A stretch of DNA of 64,000 nucleotides from Luteibacter flocculans (GCF_023612255.1 NZ_CP063231.1:3652501-3716500), one strand, 5' to 3'. Shown: positions 53,150 to 63,801, counted from the stretch's first letter. The notes: generated from the letters alone by a model not told the origin. Program-made: numbers and translations.

Positions 53150-54640
53150 CTACTTCAAACCCACCGTTTCTCCGGCTTGCGTGGCAGGTCTGCACTTCCC
53201 ATTTCTTTCGAGGACGTGGATGTAGAACATGCCATGCCCGACGTCGCCGCATGGGTCGCTCGCCCAATAGTAGTCCGCGACATAAGGCCAGCGACTGCCG
53301 AAGACCAGTTGCATATTACCGATGTCGCCTGAAATGGGCATGCGTTCCCCTCGGCTTGCCAAATCATCCAGCGCAGTCTGGTAGGGCATGTTGCCCGCAT
53401 ATCTGACCTGCAAGACATTGGTCATGGTGACTTGGTATTCGGCACGTTGACCGGCGCTGTCCTTCACGGAAATGATGGCCGTGCCATTCGCGCGCGGCGT
53501 GACCTTTCCCGTGGAACTCACCACCGCCACAGCGGTATTGCTGCTGGTGTAGGTATAAGGCGGACGGCCGCCAAAGGCCGTACGCGTGATCGAGTTACTA
53601 CCGTCGAAGCGCGGCAGGATGTCGGGCCGCTGAGTGATGATGAACGCTTCGCCGTCGAGATAGACAGGACGCGTATCGAATTGCATGTCGACAGGACCAG
53701 ACCCGGAATCGATCTGGTCTTCCTCGAAATAGGCGAATGACGCCCTCCCTCCCCTCGCCGCCGCCAAGGTGAGCCGAATGACAGGGATAGTCTGGCCATA
53801 ATGCTGGAAATACCGAAGCTGATCGTTCTGCGCCTTGGCGCGCGCGTCAAGGTACCCATCTACGTAAAAGAAGGATTGGATCGGCAGGGTTGCGCCCGTT
53901 CCCGTTGCCCACGTGGCTAGGCGCAGTTCGTTCTGCGTGACCCATAGTTTGTTTGCCATAGCCCTGCGAGTGCCGACCGCCGCCATGAATCGCGCTGCCT
54001 GATCGCGCTCGCCCGAGCGCACACTCCAGCCACACTGGAAATGGTACGGATTGGCACTATTGTCGTATTTCTTCAACCACTCCGCTGCCGTATTGATGCC
54101 CTGATCCGTGCAGGGTCGGGAATCGGCGGGGTAGGCCTGCGTCGGCCCGCACCCTTGTAGCGAAGGCCGATCATTGCTGCCTGCATCGTGCGGGAAGACG
54201 CAAAGCACTTCGATGTTGCTGTTCTTTCCCGGCGGCGTCCGCAATACGGGATAGAAAATGAATCCGTTCCTGTAGCCGTATACGAGGTTCGAAAAATTGC
54301 TGTCCGCGCGAAGCCAGGAGAACGAGACGCCGCCGGAGATGATGGAGGCATTGCTTGGATCCCAGGGTAGGACCGCGGGATTGTTCTCCGTCGCTCGCAC
54401 CATGACGCCACTGCACAGAGCCGCCGCCAGACCGGGATTGCCGCAGTCACTCACCTTGTCGTTGTACCAGCGCGTGAGTTCCGCGGCCGCGTCGGCACCC
54501 TGTTTTCCCGTTGGCCGTGGCTGACTCGCGGTGACCTGGGGCGCATCGTCGTAAGGGACGATAACGGACCGCTCCGTCGATACGGGGACGGCGCAGGCAG
54601 ACAGCAAAATGACGAAGAAGAAACCAACGAACCGCTTCAT
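53150..54640 (-). CDS. Halovibrin-like lipoprotein with bacterial Ig-like domain
   Basis: A 496-residue exported protein. The signal ends with the lipobox LLSAC (C16). The N-terminal domain (about 45-350) has LTRWYNDKVSDCGNPGLAAA, LCSGVMVRATENNPAVLPWD, GGVSFSWLRADSNFSNLVYG and EVLCVFPHDAGS, a pattern I associate with halovibrin HvnA/HvnC proteins of Pseudomonas and Vibrio, some of which are NAD+ glycohydrolases or ADP-ribosylating. A BIG2-type Ig-like domain follows (TSSNTAVAVVSSTGKVTPRANG), then a Cys-containing tail. ATG 54640 has AAGGAG 7 bp upstream. It stands alone between the moxR and pil operons. The family assignment is from memory and needs a search. Confidence 0.6.
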   Translation of the reverse strand: MKRFVGFFFVILLSACAVPVSTERSVIVPYDDAPQVTASQPRPTGKQGADAAAELTRWYNDKVSDCGNPGLAAALCSGVMVRATENNPAVLPWDPSNASIISGGVSFSWLRADSNFSNLVYGYRNGFIFYPVLRTPPGKNSNIEVLCVFPHDAGSNDRPSLQGCGPTQAYPADSRPCTDQGINTAAEWLKKYDNSANPYHFQCGWSVRSGERDQAARFMAAVGTRRAMANKLWVTQNELRLATWATGTGATLPIQSFFYVDGYLDARAKAQNDQLRYFQHYGQTIPVIRLTLAAARGGRASFAYFEEDQIDSGSGPVDMQFDTRPVYLDGEAFIITQRPDILPRFDGSNSITRTAFGGRPPYTYTSSNTAVAVVSSTGKVTPRANGTAIISVKDSAGQRAEYQVTMTNVLQVRYAGNMPYQTALDDLASRGERMPISGDIGNMQLVFGSRWPYVADYYWASDPCGDVGHGMFYIHVLERNGKCRPATQAGETVGLK

Positions 54641-54756
54641 GGCGCGCTCCTTGCGCAACGAGCACCACCGGGTGCCTTCCCGGTATCGAATCCCTATGCC
54701 ATGTCGATGCTATATCCCCGATCTCGCGCATCGAATACGCATTTCGTTGTAGGCGC

Positions 54757-54794
54757 CGCAAAAAGCAAAGGCTCGCACGATGGCGAGCCTTTGC
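54757..54794 (-). terminator. Intrinsic terminator of the pilMNOPQ operon
   Basis: A perfect 12-bp stem GCAAAGGCTCGC/GCGAGCCTTTGC with a 6-nt loop is followed on the minus strand by CTTTTTG, 25 bp after the pilQ stop. Confidence 0.88.
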
Positions 54795-54818
54795 GTGGGA
54801 ACGATCCTTCGCAGCGAC

Positions 54819-57095
54819 TTACTGCAAGGTTTCGCTCAGGATACGCGGCGTCACGAAGATCAGCAGCTCGGCCTTGTCGTTGCCGCGGCTGGTACGACGG
54901 AACAGCACGCCAAGGCCAGGGATGTCGCCGAGGCCGGGCACCTTGTCCACTGTGTTGTTCTTGGTGATCTCATAGATGCCGCCGAGGACGACGGTCTGTC
55001 CGTTGTCGACGAGCACGGACGTGTTGATCTCGCGCGTATCGATCTGCGGTACCGCACCACCACCCGGGCTCGGCACCAACTGAGCGAGGGCGTCCTTCTT
55101 TACGTTGATCTTGAGATACACACGGCTGTCGGCAGTGATCGTCGGCGTGACGCGCAGTTCGAGCACGGCGTCCTTGAACTGCACCGTCGCATTCTGCGCA
55201 CCGCCGCCCGAACTGGAGGCCTGGTAGGTCACGTAGCCGATCTGCGTACCCTGCTTGATCACCGCTTCCTGCTGGTTCGCGGTGATGACGCGCGGGCTGG
55301 AGACCACTTCGCTGCGACCTTCCGTCTGCGCCGCAGAGAGTTCGAGGTCGACCATGTAGTTCGCGCCGAGGATCGCCAGGCCGATGCTGCCGGCCGGGTT
55401 CGACACAGGCAGGTTGACGTTGTAGCCGCCCGGCAAGGTGTAAGGCTGGCGCGTCGGCAGGTCGCCGGTGCGGTTGTTGGCGAGCCACTGGTTGTACGAA
55501 TTGGCGTAGTTGACGTCGCTGTTGCGGACGCTGGTGACCAGGCCACCCGTGCCGCCCGCCGTCGTGCCGTTGCCACCGCTGGTGAGGTCGGGCGACGTAC
55601 CGATGATCTGGTTGGCGTTGTTGTGGTTGAAGCCCTGGACGCCCCAGCGCACGCCGAGGTCACGGCTGAACTGGTCGGTGGCCACCACGATGCGCGATTC
55701 GATCAGCACCTGCTGTACCGGCCGGTCGAGCGTGGCGATCAGATCGCGCAGATCGCGGATCTTGTCCGGCGTGTCGTTGATGAGCAGCGTGTTGGTGCGG
55801 TCGTCGAACGAGACGCTGCCGCGCGGCGAAAGGAAGCCACGCGACGTGCTGCCGCCCGAACCGCCACCACCCTGCATGCTGCCCGAGGTCAGCAGCTTGG
55901 CGATGTCTTCGGCCTTGCCGTAGCTGATCGGGATGTAGTCGGAAATCAGCTCCGCGGAATCCTCAGCCTTCTGGCGGGCATCGGCGAGGCTCTGCTCGTA
56001 GTTCGCCAGTTCGGTCTGCGGTGCGATCCAGATGACGTTGCCACTGCGGCGCTTATCGAGGCCCTTGGCGCGCAGGATCACGTCGAGCGCCTGATCCCAC
56101 GGCGTATTGACGAGGCGCAGCGTGACACTGCCGCCGACGCTGTCGGAAGCGACGAGATTGAGCTTCGCCTCGTCTGCGATCAGCTGCAGCGCCGAACGAA
56201 CCGGGATGTCCTGGAAGTTGAAGGTCAGGCGAGAACCGGAATACGTCGGTTCCTGACCCTTGGCGGCCTTGCCGGTCGGTGCCGAGGTCTTCTTCGGGGC
56301 AATCTCGACGGCGTACTCGGTACCGTTCTGATAGGCCGATACTTCGACCTCGCCCTTGGTGCGGATGTCGAGGCGAGCGCCGCCCGGACGCGAGCTGGGC
56401 TCGATCGACTGCACCGGCGTGGCGAAGTCGAGCACGTCCAGGCGCTGGCTGAGCTTCGGCGGCAGGGTGGCACCCGGCAGGCTGACCACGACGCGATCGC
56501 CTTCGCGATGCATTTCGGGGGTGGATGCACTGCTGCCCAGCGTGACCATGACGCGGCCTTCGCCGTTCTGGCCGCGGCGGAAGTCGATGTTGGACAACGG
56601 CGTGCCGGCGCTCGACGGCAGGGCCTTCGTGGGATCGGAGACGATCGCCGTGGTGGTCGTGGCGCCGCTCGGGCCGTTGTTCACGGTGACGATGAGGTTC
56701 TTGCCGTCGACGCGCGTCTTGTAAGCCGAGTCGCGGAACAGTTCGACCGTGACCCGGGTACGGCCGCCGGCAGACACCACCGACACTCCCGAGGTGGCGC
56801 CCTTGCCGATGTCGATATGGCGGGTGCTGTAGGCGTTCGTCGTATCCGCCAGATCGATCGCGATGCGCGGCGGATTGCTGGTCGTGAAGACCTTCGGGTC
56901 CGGCGCCCGCTCCGAGAAGGCGAGCTTCAGCTCGACCCGCCCGCCGGGCTGCGCGTCATAGCTGACGTTCTGCAGCGCGTTGGCGGCCGACGCCGTGCCG
57001 GCGAAGGCGCCGGCAAAGGCCAGCGCGGTGCCGAGGATCCAGCGGCGCGACCAAGAGCGCGCGCTACCCGGCAGATGAGTGGATTTGGTCGTCAT
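54819..57095 (-). CDS. pilQ: Type IV pilus secretin PilQ
   Basis: A 758-residue secretin. The signal peptide (SRRWILGTALAFAGAFAGTASA) contains paired arginines but is otherwise Sec-like. Two AMIN domains bind peptidoglycan (first starts NVSYDAQPGGRVELKLAFSE), then the STN domain (FNFQDIPVRSALQLIADEAK), an N1 domain and the secretin core with VVLGGIYEITKNNTVDKVPG near the C-terminus. It forms the outer-membrane pore through which pili extend and retract. ATG 57095 is preferred; an ATG 9 bp upstream is closer to a GGGG. The gene is last in pilMNOPQ and ends at a clear terminator. Confidence 0.95.
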   Translation of the reverse strand: MTTKSTHLPGSARSWSRRWILGTALAFAGAFAGTASAANALQNVSYDAQPGGRVELKLAFSERAPDPKVFTTSNPPRIAIDLADTTNAYSTRHIDIGKGATSGVSVVSAGGRTRVTVELFRDSAYKTRVDGKNLIVTVNNGPSGATTTTAIVSDPTKALPSSAGTPLSNIDFRRGQNGEGRVMVTLGSSASTPEMHREGDRVVVSLPGATLPPKLSQRLDVLDFATPVQSIEPSSRPGGARLDIRTKGEVEVSAYQNGTEYAVEIAPKKTSAPTGKAAKGQEPTYSGSRLTFNFQDIPVRSALQLIADEAKLNLVASDSVGGSVTLRLVNTPWDQALDVILRAKGLDKRRSGNVIWIAPQTELANYEQSLADARQKAEDSAELISDYIPISYGKAEDIAKLLTSGSMQGGGGSGGSTSRGFLSPRGSVSFDDRTNTLLINDTPDKIRDLRDLIATLDRPVQQVLIESRIVVATDQFSRDLGVRWGVQGFNHNNANQIIGTSPDLTSGGNGTTAGGTGGLVTSVRNSDVNYANSYNQWLANNRTGDLPTRQPYTLPGGYNVNLPVSNPAGSIGLAILGANYMVDLELSAAQTEGRSEVVSSPRVITANQQEAVIKQGTQIGYVTYQASSSGGGAQNATVQFKDAVLELRVTPTITADSRVYLKINVKKDALAQLVPSPGGGAVPQIDTREINTSVLVDNGQTVVLGGIYEITKNNTVDKVPGLGDIPGLGVLFRRTSRGNDKAELLIFVTPRILSETLQ

Positions 57096-57114
57096 GTGCG
57101 TCATCCCCGAGTTC

Positions 57115-57642
57115 TTATTTTTCACCGACCGAAATACTTGCCGGACGCTCCATCCAGCCGCCGCTGCCGTTCGGCACCAGCTCGACCAGATCGATGCGAT
57201 CCTCCCCGACGGCGGTGATACGGCCGTAGGCCTGCCCCATGTACTCATTCCGATGGACGCGATGGATCACCCCACCGGGATCCTTGACGAGCGCCTCCAG
57301 GCTGGCACCAGCACCAACCGTGCCAACCATCTTCAGGCTGTCCAGCGAGAACATCTCCAGGGGCTCCTTCGGACGATTTTCGTCCGGCCGGGGGCCGCTC
57401 GTGGCGCTGGTATCCATTTCGGCCGTGCTCGGGCTGAACGGATCGCGTGCGCCCTGATCCTGATAGGCGAAGGTCTCGAAGGTGCGAATCACCGGCAACG
57501 GCGGGATCGGCTCGCCCTTCTTGTGCTTCTCGGCATCGACCCACTCACGCAGGTCGGACGTGCCACGCGTGCAGCCGGCCAGGGCCAGCGCGCCGAGCAG
57601 ACCGATGGACAAGGGGCGAAGGATGGACATGGCGCGCGTCAT
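57115..57642 (-). CDS. pilP: Type IV pilus assembly lipoprotein PilP
   Basis: A 175-residue lipoprotein. The signal ends in LALAGC; mature PilP has an unstructured proline-rich linker that contacts PilN/PilO (KKGEPIPPLPVIRTFETFAY) and a C-terminal beta domain that docks on PilQ (FSLDSLKMVGTVGAGASLEALV, key part DSLKMVGTVG). The first ATG overlaps the pilO stop by 4 bp; a second start, at MSILRPLSIG, lies 12 bp downstream. It links the inner-membrane platform to the secretin. Confidence 0.95.
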   Translation of the reverse strand: MTRAMSILRPLSIGLLGALALAGCTRGTSDLREWVDAEKHKKGEPIPPLPVIRTFETFAYQDQGARDPFSPSTAEMDTSATSGPRPDENRPKEPLEMFSLDSLKMVGTVGAGASLEALVKDPGGVIHRVHRNEYMGQAYGRITAVGEDRIDLVELVPNGSGGWMERPASISVGEK

Positions 57643-58286
57643 CGCTTGGCTCCCTTCGCTGCGGGCGTGGGTTTCGTCTCGTCGTCTTCGAGGTAGCGAT
57701 AGGTCTTCACGGTGCCCTGGAGGACCAGCAGGCCGGAGCCGGATTTGCCGTCCTTTGCATCCTTCGGGCTGAGCGAGACGTCGTGCAGCGTCAAGATAAC
57801 GACGCGCGGGAGCGAGGCCACGCCGCTGATGAAGGTGCCGAACTGGTGGTACGTACCCACCATGCGCAGCGTGATCGGCTTCTCGGCGTAGAAGTCCTTC
57901 GGCGTTTCCGGGCCCGGCTGGAACAGCTCGTTCTCGATGCCGGCGGCCAGCGCCGTCTGCGAGATGTCGATGAGCAGCTCAGGCATCTCGGTCTTGCTGG
58001 GCAGCTGGCGCAGAAGGGTGCGCAGCATGTCCTGCATGTCGGCGAGCTGCTGTTCCAGCGCTTCGAGATTGGCGGACTTCGCCTGCTTCTGGGAGAACTC
58101 GGACTTGAGCTGTTCTTCCTGGCCCTCGGCCGTAGCCAGATCGTCCTGCTGGCTGCTGATCTGGAAGTACCAGCCCACCAGCAGTACCACCAGGAAGACG
58201 AGGACGGTGAAGAACACCTTTATCGACTTCGGCCAGCCGCCAACGTTGTGGCGATCGAGATTGCGCAGATCGTCAAAGAATTTCAT
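57639..58286 (-). CDS. pilO: Type IV pilus inner-membrane protein PilO
   Basis: A 215-residue bitopic protein. A short cytoplasmic start (MKFFDDLRNLDRHNVGGWP) leads into one membrane helix (VFFTVLVFLVVLLVGWYF), a coiled coil rich in Gln and Glu (about 45-90) and a ferredoxin-like periplasmic domain (DFYAEKPITLRMVGTYHQFG). PilO pairs with PilN in the alignment complex. The ATG overlaps the pilN stop (ATGA). Length and topology are normal for the family. Confidence 0.95.
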   Translation of the reverse strand: MKFFDDLRNLDRHNVGGWPKSIKVFFTVLVFLVVLLVGWYFQISSQQDDLATAEGQEEQLKSEFSQKQAKSANLEALEQQLADMQDMLRTLLRQLPSKTEMPELLIDISQTALAAGIENELFQPGPETPKDFYAEKPITLRMVGTYHQFGTFISGVASLPRVVILTLHDVSLSPKDAKDGKSGSGLLVLQGTVKTYRYLEDDETKPTPAAKGAKR

Positions 58287-59028
58287 GGCTTGGCTCCTGT
58301 CGGTGCGGGAGCCGCCGGCGGCGTGGCCGGTGTGGCGGCGACAGGCTTGGTCGCAGCGGTGCCGGTAGCCGCGGGTGCCGGCGAGCCAGCGACGGCCTGC
58401 GCGGCGCGCGCCAGCGGGGCCGGTACCGCCGCCGGGGCAGCGGGCGCGGCGCTGGTCGCGGCACCGGCCGGAGCCGCGTCGGCGTCACCGGGCCGGTTCA
58501 GCCGGACGTCGAGACCGAAGGTGTACGGCATGCGCGAGGCGTCGTGGGTGTTCTCGGTCTTGCGCAGGTCGACATGCCCCATCCAGGGCGACGCCTCGAT
58601 GTTGCGCATGTACTCGGCGACGCTGGAGTTCGACTGCGAGACGCCGTCCAGCGACATGGAGTCGGCGGACTGCTTCATGGCCGAAAGCCGCGCGCTGGCC
58701 GGAATCGTCTTCACCAGTTCGTCGAACAGGTGGACCATCTGCGAGCGGTTGGCCTGCAGCTGCTCGATGATCTGCTTGCGCTGGAGCAGGTCGGCGCGGA
58801 CCTTTTCCAGATCCTTGATCTTGGCGATGCGGTCGTCGAGCTGCTTGATCTCGCCCTGCAGGTACGTGTTCCGCTCGGCCTGGTTGTCGATCCGGGCATC
58901 CATCCACAGCGACCAGCCGATCAGCACGACCAGGCCGGCGCCGAAGGCCATGCCAAGCTGGATGTAGAACTCCCTTTCCCGCTGTTTGCGGCGCTCGGCG
59001 CGCCAGGGAAGCAGGTTGATGCGTGCCA

Positions 59029-59029
<1 letters not shown>
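58283..59029 (-). CDS. pilN: Type IV pilus inner-membrane protein PilN with a Pro/Ala tail
   Basis: A 248-residue bitopic protein. The cytoplasmic MARINLLPWRAERRKQRERE is the conserved segment that binds PilM; one membrane helix (GMAFGAGLVVLIGWSLWM), a coiled coil and the periplasmic ferredoxin-like domain follow. The last about 60 residues (from about 190) are almost all Ala, Pro and Thr, an extension that many PilN proteins lack and that may be a flexible periplasmic arm. It shares one base with the pilM stop (TGATG) and overlaps pilO. Confidence 0.93.
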
Positions 59030-60169
<1,140 letters not shown>

Positions 60170-60283
60170 CGGCCGCTTTGAGCCCGTTCCGGCACTAATT
60201 CACAAATCGAGTCACCGGGTTAGCGGAATGCGTTCATACCGGGTCGAGCGTAGCCCCTCCCCGCCCGGGGTGCGGCTTGGCTC

Positions 60284-60289
60284 TATACT
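60284..60289 (+). promoter_or_regulatory. -10 element for ponA
   Basis: TATACT lies 39 bp before the ponA ATG. No good -35 hexamer is visible. The same hexamer and layout appear before hppA. Confidence 0.4.
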
Positions 60290-60327
60290 CGCCCCCGAAT
60301 ACTCACGGCGGTGACCCCTCCCCCTCC

Positions 60328-62901
60328 ATGCGAATCCTCAAGCGTCTGCTGCGCTACGCGCTGTATCTCGCCCTGGCCGGCATCCTTTTCGTGGTCGGCG
60401 CCGTGGGCGTGGCCTACTGGCTCCTGGCGCCGCGCCTGCCCTCCGTGGCGGTCTTGCGTGACTACCACATGCAGGTTCCCCTGCGCGTCCTCAGCTCAGA
60501 CGGGCGGCTGATCGCCTCGTTCGGCGAGACCCGACGCATTCCCGTCCGCATCGCGGACGTGCCGGCGCGGCTAAAGAATGCTGTGCTTTCGGCCGAGGAC
60601 GCGGACTTCTACAGCCATCCGGGCGTGGACTGGCATGGCATCGCCCGCGCGGGCATCCACGTGATCCTGTCCGGCGGCGACAAGGGGCCGGGTGGCTCGA
60701 CGATCACCCAGCAGGTCGCGCGCAACTTCTTCCTCAGCCCCGAGAAGCTCTACTCGCGCAAGCTGACCGAGATGTTCATCGCTCTGCGCATGGAGAACGA
60801 GCTCACCAAGGACCAGATCCTCGAGCTGTACATCAACAAGATGTTCCTGGGCCATCGCTCGTACGGACTCGCCGCCGCCGCGTCGTACTACTACGGCAAG
60901 ACCCTGGATCAGCTCACCGTGGCGGAAAGTGCCGCGCTCGCCTCGACCTTCCAGCTGCCCTCCGTGGTCAATCCGCTGAACAACCCGAAGCGCCTGCTCG
61001 CGCGCCGTGACTGGGTGCTCGGCCAGATGCTCTCGAACCGCTTCATCACGAAGGCGGAATACGACGAGGCCATCAAGGAGCCCAACGATGCCTTCCCGCA
61101 CGAGCAGCAGATCGAAGTCGATGCGCCGTACCTCGCCGAGATGGTTCGCCAGCAGGTACTGGAGAAGCTCGGCAACGACGCGTTGACCGAAGGCTACGTG
61201 GTGCATACCACCGTGCCCAGCGACAGCCAGGCCGCTGCGAACGAGGCCCTACGCGGCCGACTGTCCGCGTACGATCGCCGTCATGGCTACCGCGGCCCCG
61301 AGGGTCACGAAGAATTGCCCGCCCAGGCCGGCCCCGACGACTACGATCGCGTTCTCGCCGGCTACACGAGCGTCGCGGGCATGATGCCGGGCATCGTCAC
61401 GGAGACCGGCGCAAAGGAGGCCAAGGTGTACCTCTCGCCCAAGGAGACGGTAACGCTCGACCTGGCGTCCATTGCCTGGGCAAGGCCGTATGTCAACGAA
61501 GGACGCGCTGGCGCCGCGCCGACCCGCGTCGATGCCGTGCTGAAGCGAGGCGATGTCGTTCGTCTGATCCACACGGCCAAGGACGACGTTGCCGAGGCAG
61601 TCGCCGCCGAGGAAGGCAAGCCTGCCCCGGACGCGAAAGCCGAGCCGGCAAAACTCGAATGGCGTCTCACGCAGATCCCCGCGGTCCAGGCCGCGCTGGT
61701 CGCCCTCGATCCCGAAGATGGCGCCGTGCGCGCGCTGGTCGGTGGCTTCAGCTTCGTGCGTTCGAAGTTCAACCGCGCCGTGATGGCCGCCCGCCAGCCG
61801 GGCTCCAGCTTCAAGCCGTATCTTTATTCGGCCGCTTTCGACCGGGGCTTCACCCCCGCCTCGATCGTCAACGATGCGCCGGTGGCGTTCCCCGATCCGT
61901 CACGCCCCGACGGCATGTGGACGCCGGCCAACGATGACAACAAGTTCGACGGTCCGATGCGTCTGCGCGAAGCGCTGGTGAAGTCGAAGAACCTGGTCTC
62001 CGTGCGTCTGCTGGACGCGATCGGCGTGCGCTACGCGCGCGACTACGTGACGCGCTTCGGCTTCACCCCGGATGCGCTGCCGCAGAACCTGTCGCTCGCG
62101 CTCGGTACCGCGTCGGTATCCCCGATGGCCATGGCACGCGGCTATGCCGTGTTCGCCAACGGTGGCTATCTGGTCACGCCCTACTTCATCGCTCGGATCG
62201 ACGACCGCGACGGCAAGCCTGTCTATGTCGCGAACCCCGAGCGGGCCTGCGCCGAGTGTCAGGAGCGCCTGCTCAATCCGACCCCGCCGGGTCCGCCGAC
62301 GCAGCCTTCGACCGCCCTCATCCCCGCTCGCCCCGCGACCGCCGGCACGGCCGCGGGCGGCGGCACCGGCGAGGCCGTGTTGCCGGCGGATGCGCACGCC
62401 AGCGCATCCGAAGCACCGAAGCTTGCGCCTCACGTCATCGACGTGCGCAACGATTATCTGGTGACCTCGCTGATGCAGGACGTCGTAAAGCGCGGCACGG
62501 GCGCTGCGGCACGGGCACTCGGTCGCGACGACCTCGCTGGCAAGACGGGCTCCACCAACGATCACCGCGACGCATGGTTCGTCGGTTTCAACGGCGATGT
62601 GTCCACTGCGGTATGGGTCGGTTTCGACGACTTCAGCTCGCTGGGACGCGGCGAGTTCGGCGCCAAGGCCGCGCTCCCCATCTGGATGGACTACATGGGC
62701 GCCGTCCTCAAGGACAAGCCTTCGCACACCCTGGCGATGCCGCCTGGCATTGCCACCGTACAGATCGATCCGAGTTCGGGCCTGCCCTCGCCCGGCGGCA
62801 TGAACGAGATCATGAAGGTCGAGGACGTCGATCGTCTTCGCGAGCAGGCGGCGCAGAAACAACAGGAGGACCAGCAGGAACACGCCTACGACATCTTCTG
62901 A
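60328..62901 (+). CDS. ponA: Penicillin-binding protein 1A
   Basis: An 857-residue bifunctional class A PBP. One N-terminal membrane helix precedes the glycosyltransferase domain (AVLSAEDADFYSHPGVDWHG with the catalytic Glu; GGSTITQQVARNFFLSPEK). The OB-like insertion (about 320-450) is followed by the transpeptidase domain: SXXK at RQPGSSFKPYLY, SxN in KSKNLVSVRLL and KTG in LAGKTGSTNDHRDAWFVG. The Ala/Pro/Gly-rich stretch near 675-705 is a lineage-variable insertion before the KTG region. ATG 60328 fits the membrane helix. Divergent from pilM. Confidence 0.96.
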   Translation: MRILKRLLRYALYLALAGILFVVGAVGVAYWLLAPRLPSVAVLRDYHMQVPLRVLSSDGRLIASFGETRRIPVRIADVPARLKNAVLSAEDADFYSHPGVDWHGIARAGIHVILSGGDKGPGGSTITQQVARNFFLSPEKLYSRKLTEMFIALRMENELTKDQILELYINKMFLGHRSYGLAAAASYYYGKTLDQLTVAESAALASTFQLPSVVNPLNNPKRLLARRDWVLGQMLSNRFITKAEYDEAIKEPNDAFPHEQQIEVDAPYLAEMVRQQVLEKLGNDALTEGYVVHTTVPSDSQAAANEALRGRLSAYDRRHGYRGPEGHEELPAQAGPDDYDRVLAGYTSVAGMMPGIVTETGAKEAKVYLSPKETVTLDLASIAWARPYVNEGRAGAAPTRVDAVLKRGDVVRLIHTAKDDVAEAVAAEEGKPAPDAKAEPAKLEWRLTQIPAVQAALVALDPEDGAVRALVGGFSFVRSKFNRAVMAARQPGSSFKPYLYSAAFDRGFTPASIVNDAPVAFPDPSRPDGMWTPANDDNKFDGPMRLREALVKSKNLVSVRLLDAIGVRYARDYVTRFGFTPDALPQNLSLALGTASVSPMAMARGYAVFANGGYLVTPYFIARIDDRDGKPVYVANPERACAECQERLLNPTPPGPPTQPSTALIPARPATAGTAAGGGTGEAVLPADAHASASEAPKLAPHVIDVRNDYLVTSLMQDVVKRGTGAAARALGRDDLAGKTGSTNDHRDAWFVGFNGDVSTAVWVGFDDFSSLGRGEFGAKAALPIWMDYMGAVLKDKPSHTLAMPPGIATVQIDPSSGLPSPGGMNEIMKVEDVDRLREQAAQKQQEDQQEHAYDIF

Positions 62902-62960
62902 CGCGCGCATGCCAGCGCGGCGTCTGGCACACGTACTCAAGAACATACATGGGGTGAGTC

Positions 62961-63617
62961 ATGGCACGAGGCGAACACCACAGGATCCATGCCCAGGACC
63001 GGACGCAGCGCAACCGCGTCCTCGTCGCCCAGGAGGCGGCGCGCCTGATGAGCGAGCATGGCATCCGTGACTTCCACCACGCGAAGCTGAAGGCTGCCGA
63101 GCGACTCGGCATCGTCGATACGCAAGCCCTGCCCCGCAACAATGAGATCGAAGACGCCCTGCGCGAGCATCAGCGTCTGTTCCACGCCGACACGCAACCC
63201 CAGGCCTTGCGCGCCCGACGCGAGGCAGCCGTCGAGGCGATGCGTTTCCTACGCGGCTTCGATGCGCGCCTGGTCGGTGCGGTGCTGGAAGGCACGGCCG
63301 ACGAACACTCCGCCGTGTGCCTGCACGTGTTCAGCGACGACCCCGAGGCCCCCGGCCTGTTCCTGCGCGAACAAGGCATCCCACTCGAAACACAGACGCG
63401 CCGACTGCGCTGGTCGCATTCCGAGCAGAGCGAACACCCCGTGCTGCTGTTCGGTGCTGACGGCATCCCGTTCGATCTCACGGTGCTGCCGATGGATGCC
63501 CTTCGCCAAGCACCGCTCGACCGTGTCGACGAACGACCGATGCGGCGCGCCACGGCAGCGATGGTGCAGCAGTTACTGGCAGAAGAGGACATCGAGGCAT
63601 TCAACGCGTCGACGTGA
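62961..63617 (+). CDS. Uncharacterised protein, possibly a degenerate nucleotidyltransferase fold
   Basis: A 218-residue protein with ATG preceded by GGGGTGAG. The N-terminal helix region (RVLVAQEAARLMSEHGIRDF, then KLKAAERLG and LPRNNEIEDALREHQRLFH) and the centre (LVGAVLEGTADEHSAVCLHVFSDD) resemble a group of proteobacterial proteins with a Pol-beta nucleotidyltransferase core, where the pattern is G-S...S-D-I-D-L-H. Here the two Asp are Ala and Cys, so transfer activity is unlikely. I do not recognise a characterised homologue. It lies 59 bp after ponA and before a repeat-filled spacer, so it may be co-transcribed with ponA. Confidence 0.6.
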   Translation: MARGEHHRIHAQDRTQRNRVLVAQEAARLMSEHGIRDFHHAKLKAAERLGIVDTQALPRNNEIEDALREHQRLFHADTQPQALRARREAAVEAMRFLRGFDARLVGAVLEGTADEHSAVCLHVFSDDPEAPGLFLREQGIPLETQTRRLRWSHSEQSEHPVLLFGADGIPFDLTVLPMDALRQAPLDRVDERPMRRATAAMVQQLLAEEDIEAFNAST

Positions 63618-63640
63618 CGCACGCCTCAGGCCAAAGCATT

Positions 63641-63797
63641 AGGTGGGAGCCTCTAGTGGCGATAAGCCTCAGGAAGAGGTGGGAGCCACTCGAGTGGCGA
63701 TAAGCCAACGAAGCGGTGTAGCAGCGAGGCAAGCTCCCATCGCCACCAGGGTGGCTCCCACCGGAAGGCTCTTTCGCCACAGGGGGCGACTCCCACA
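63641..63797. repeat. Cluster of four GTGGGAGCC-type palindromes before gltA
   Basis: Two forward copies (63641-63668 and 63676-63722) and two inverted ones (63730-63765 and 63773-63797). The second copy has the palindromic core GCCACTCGAGTGGC plus the tail GATAAGCCAACGAAGCGGTG, identical in the tail to the copy near 40.5 kb. The block fills the space between convergent genes. Confidence 0.85.
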
Positions 63798-63801
63798 GTC
63801 A

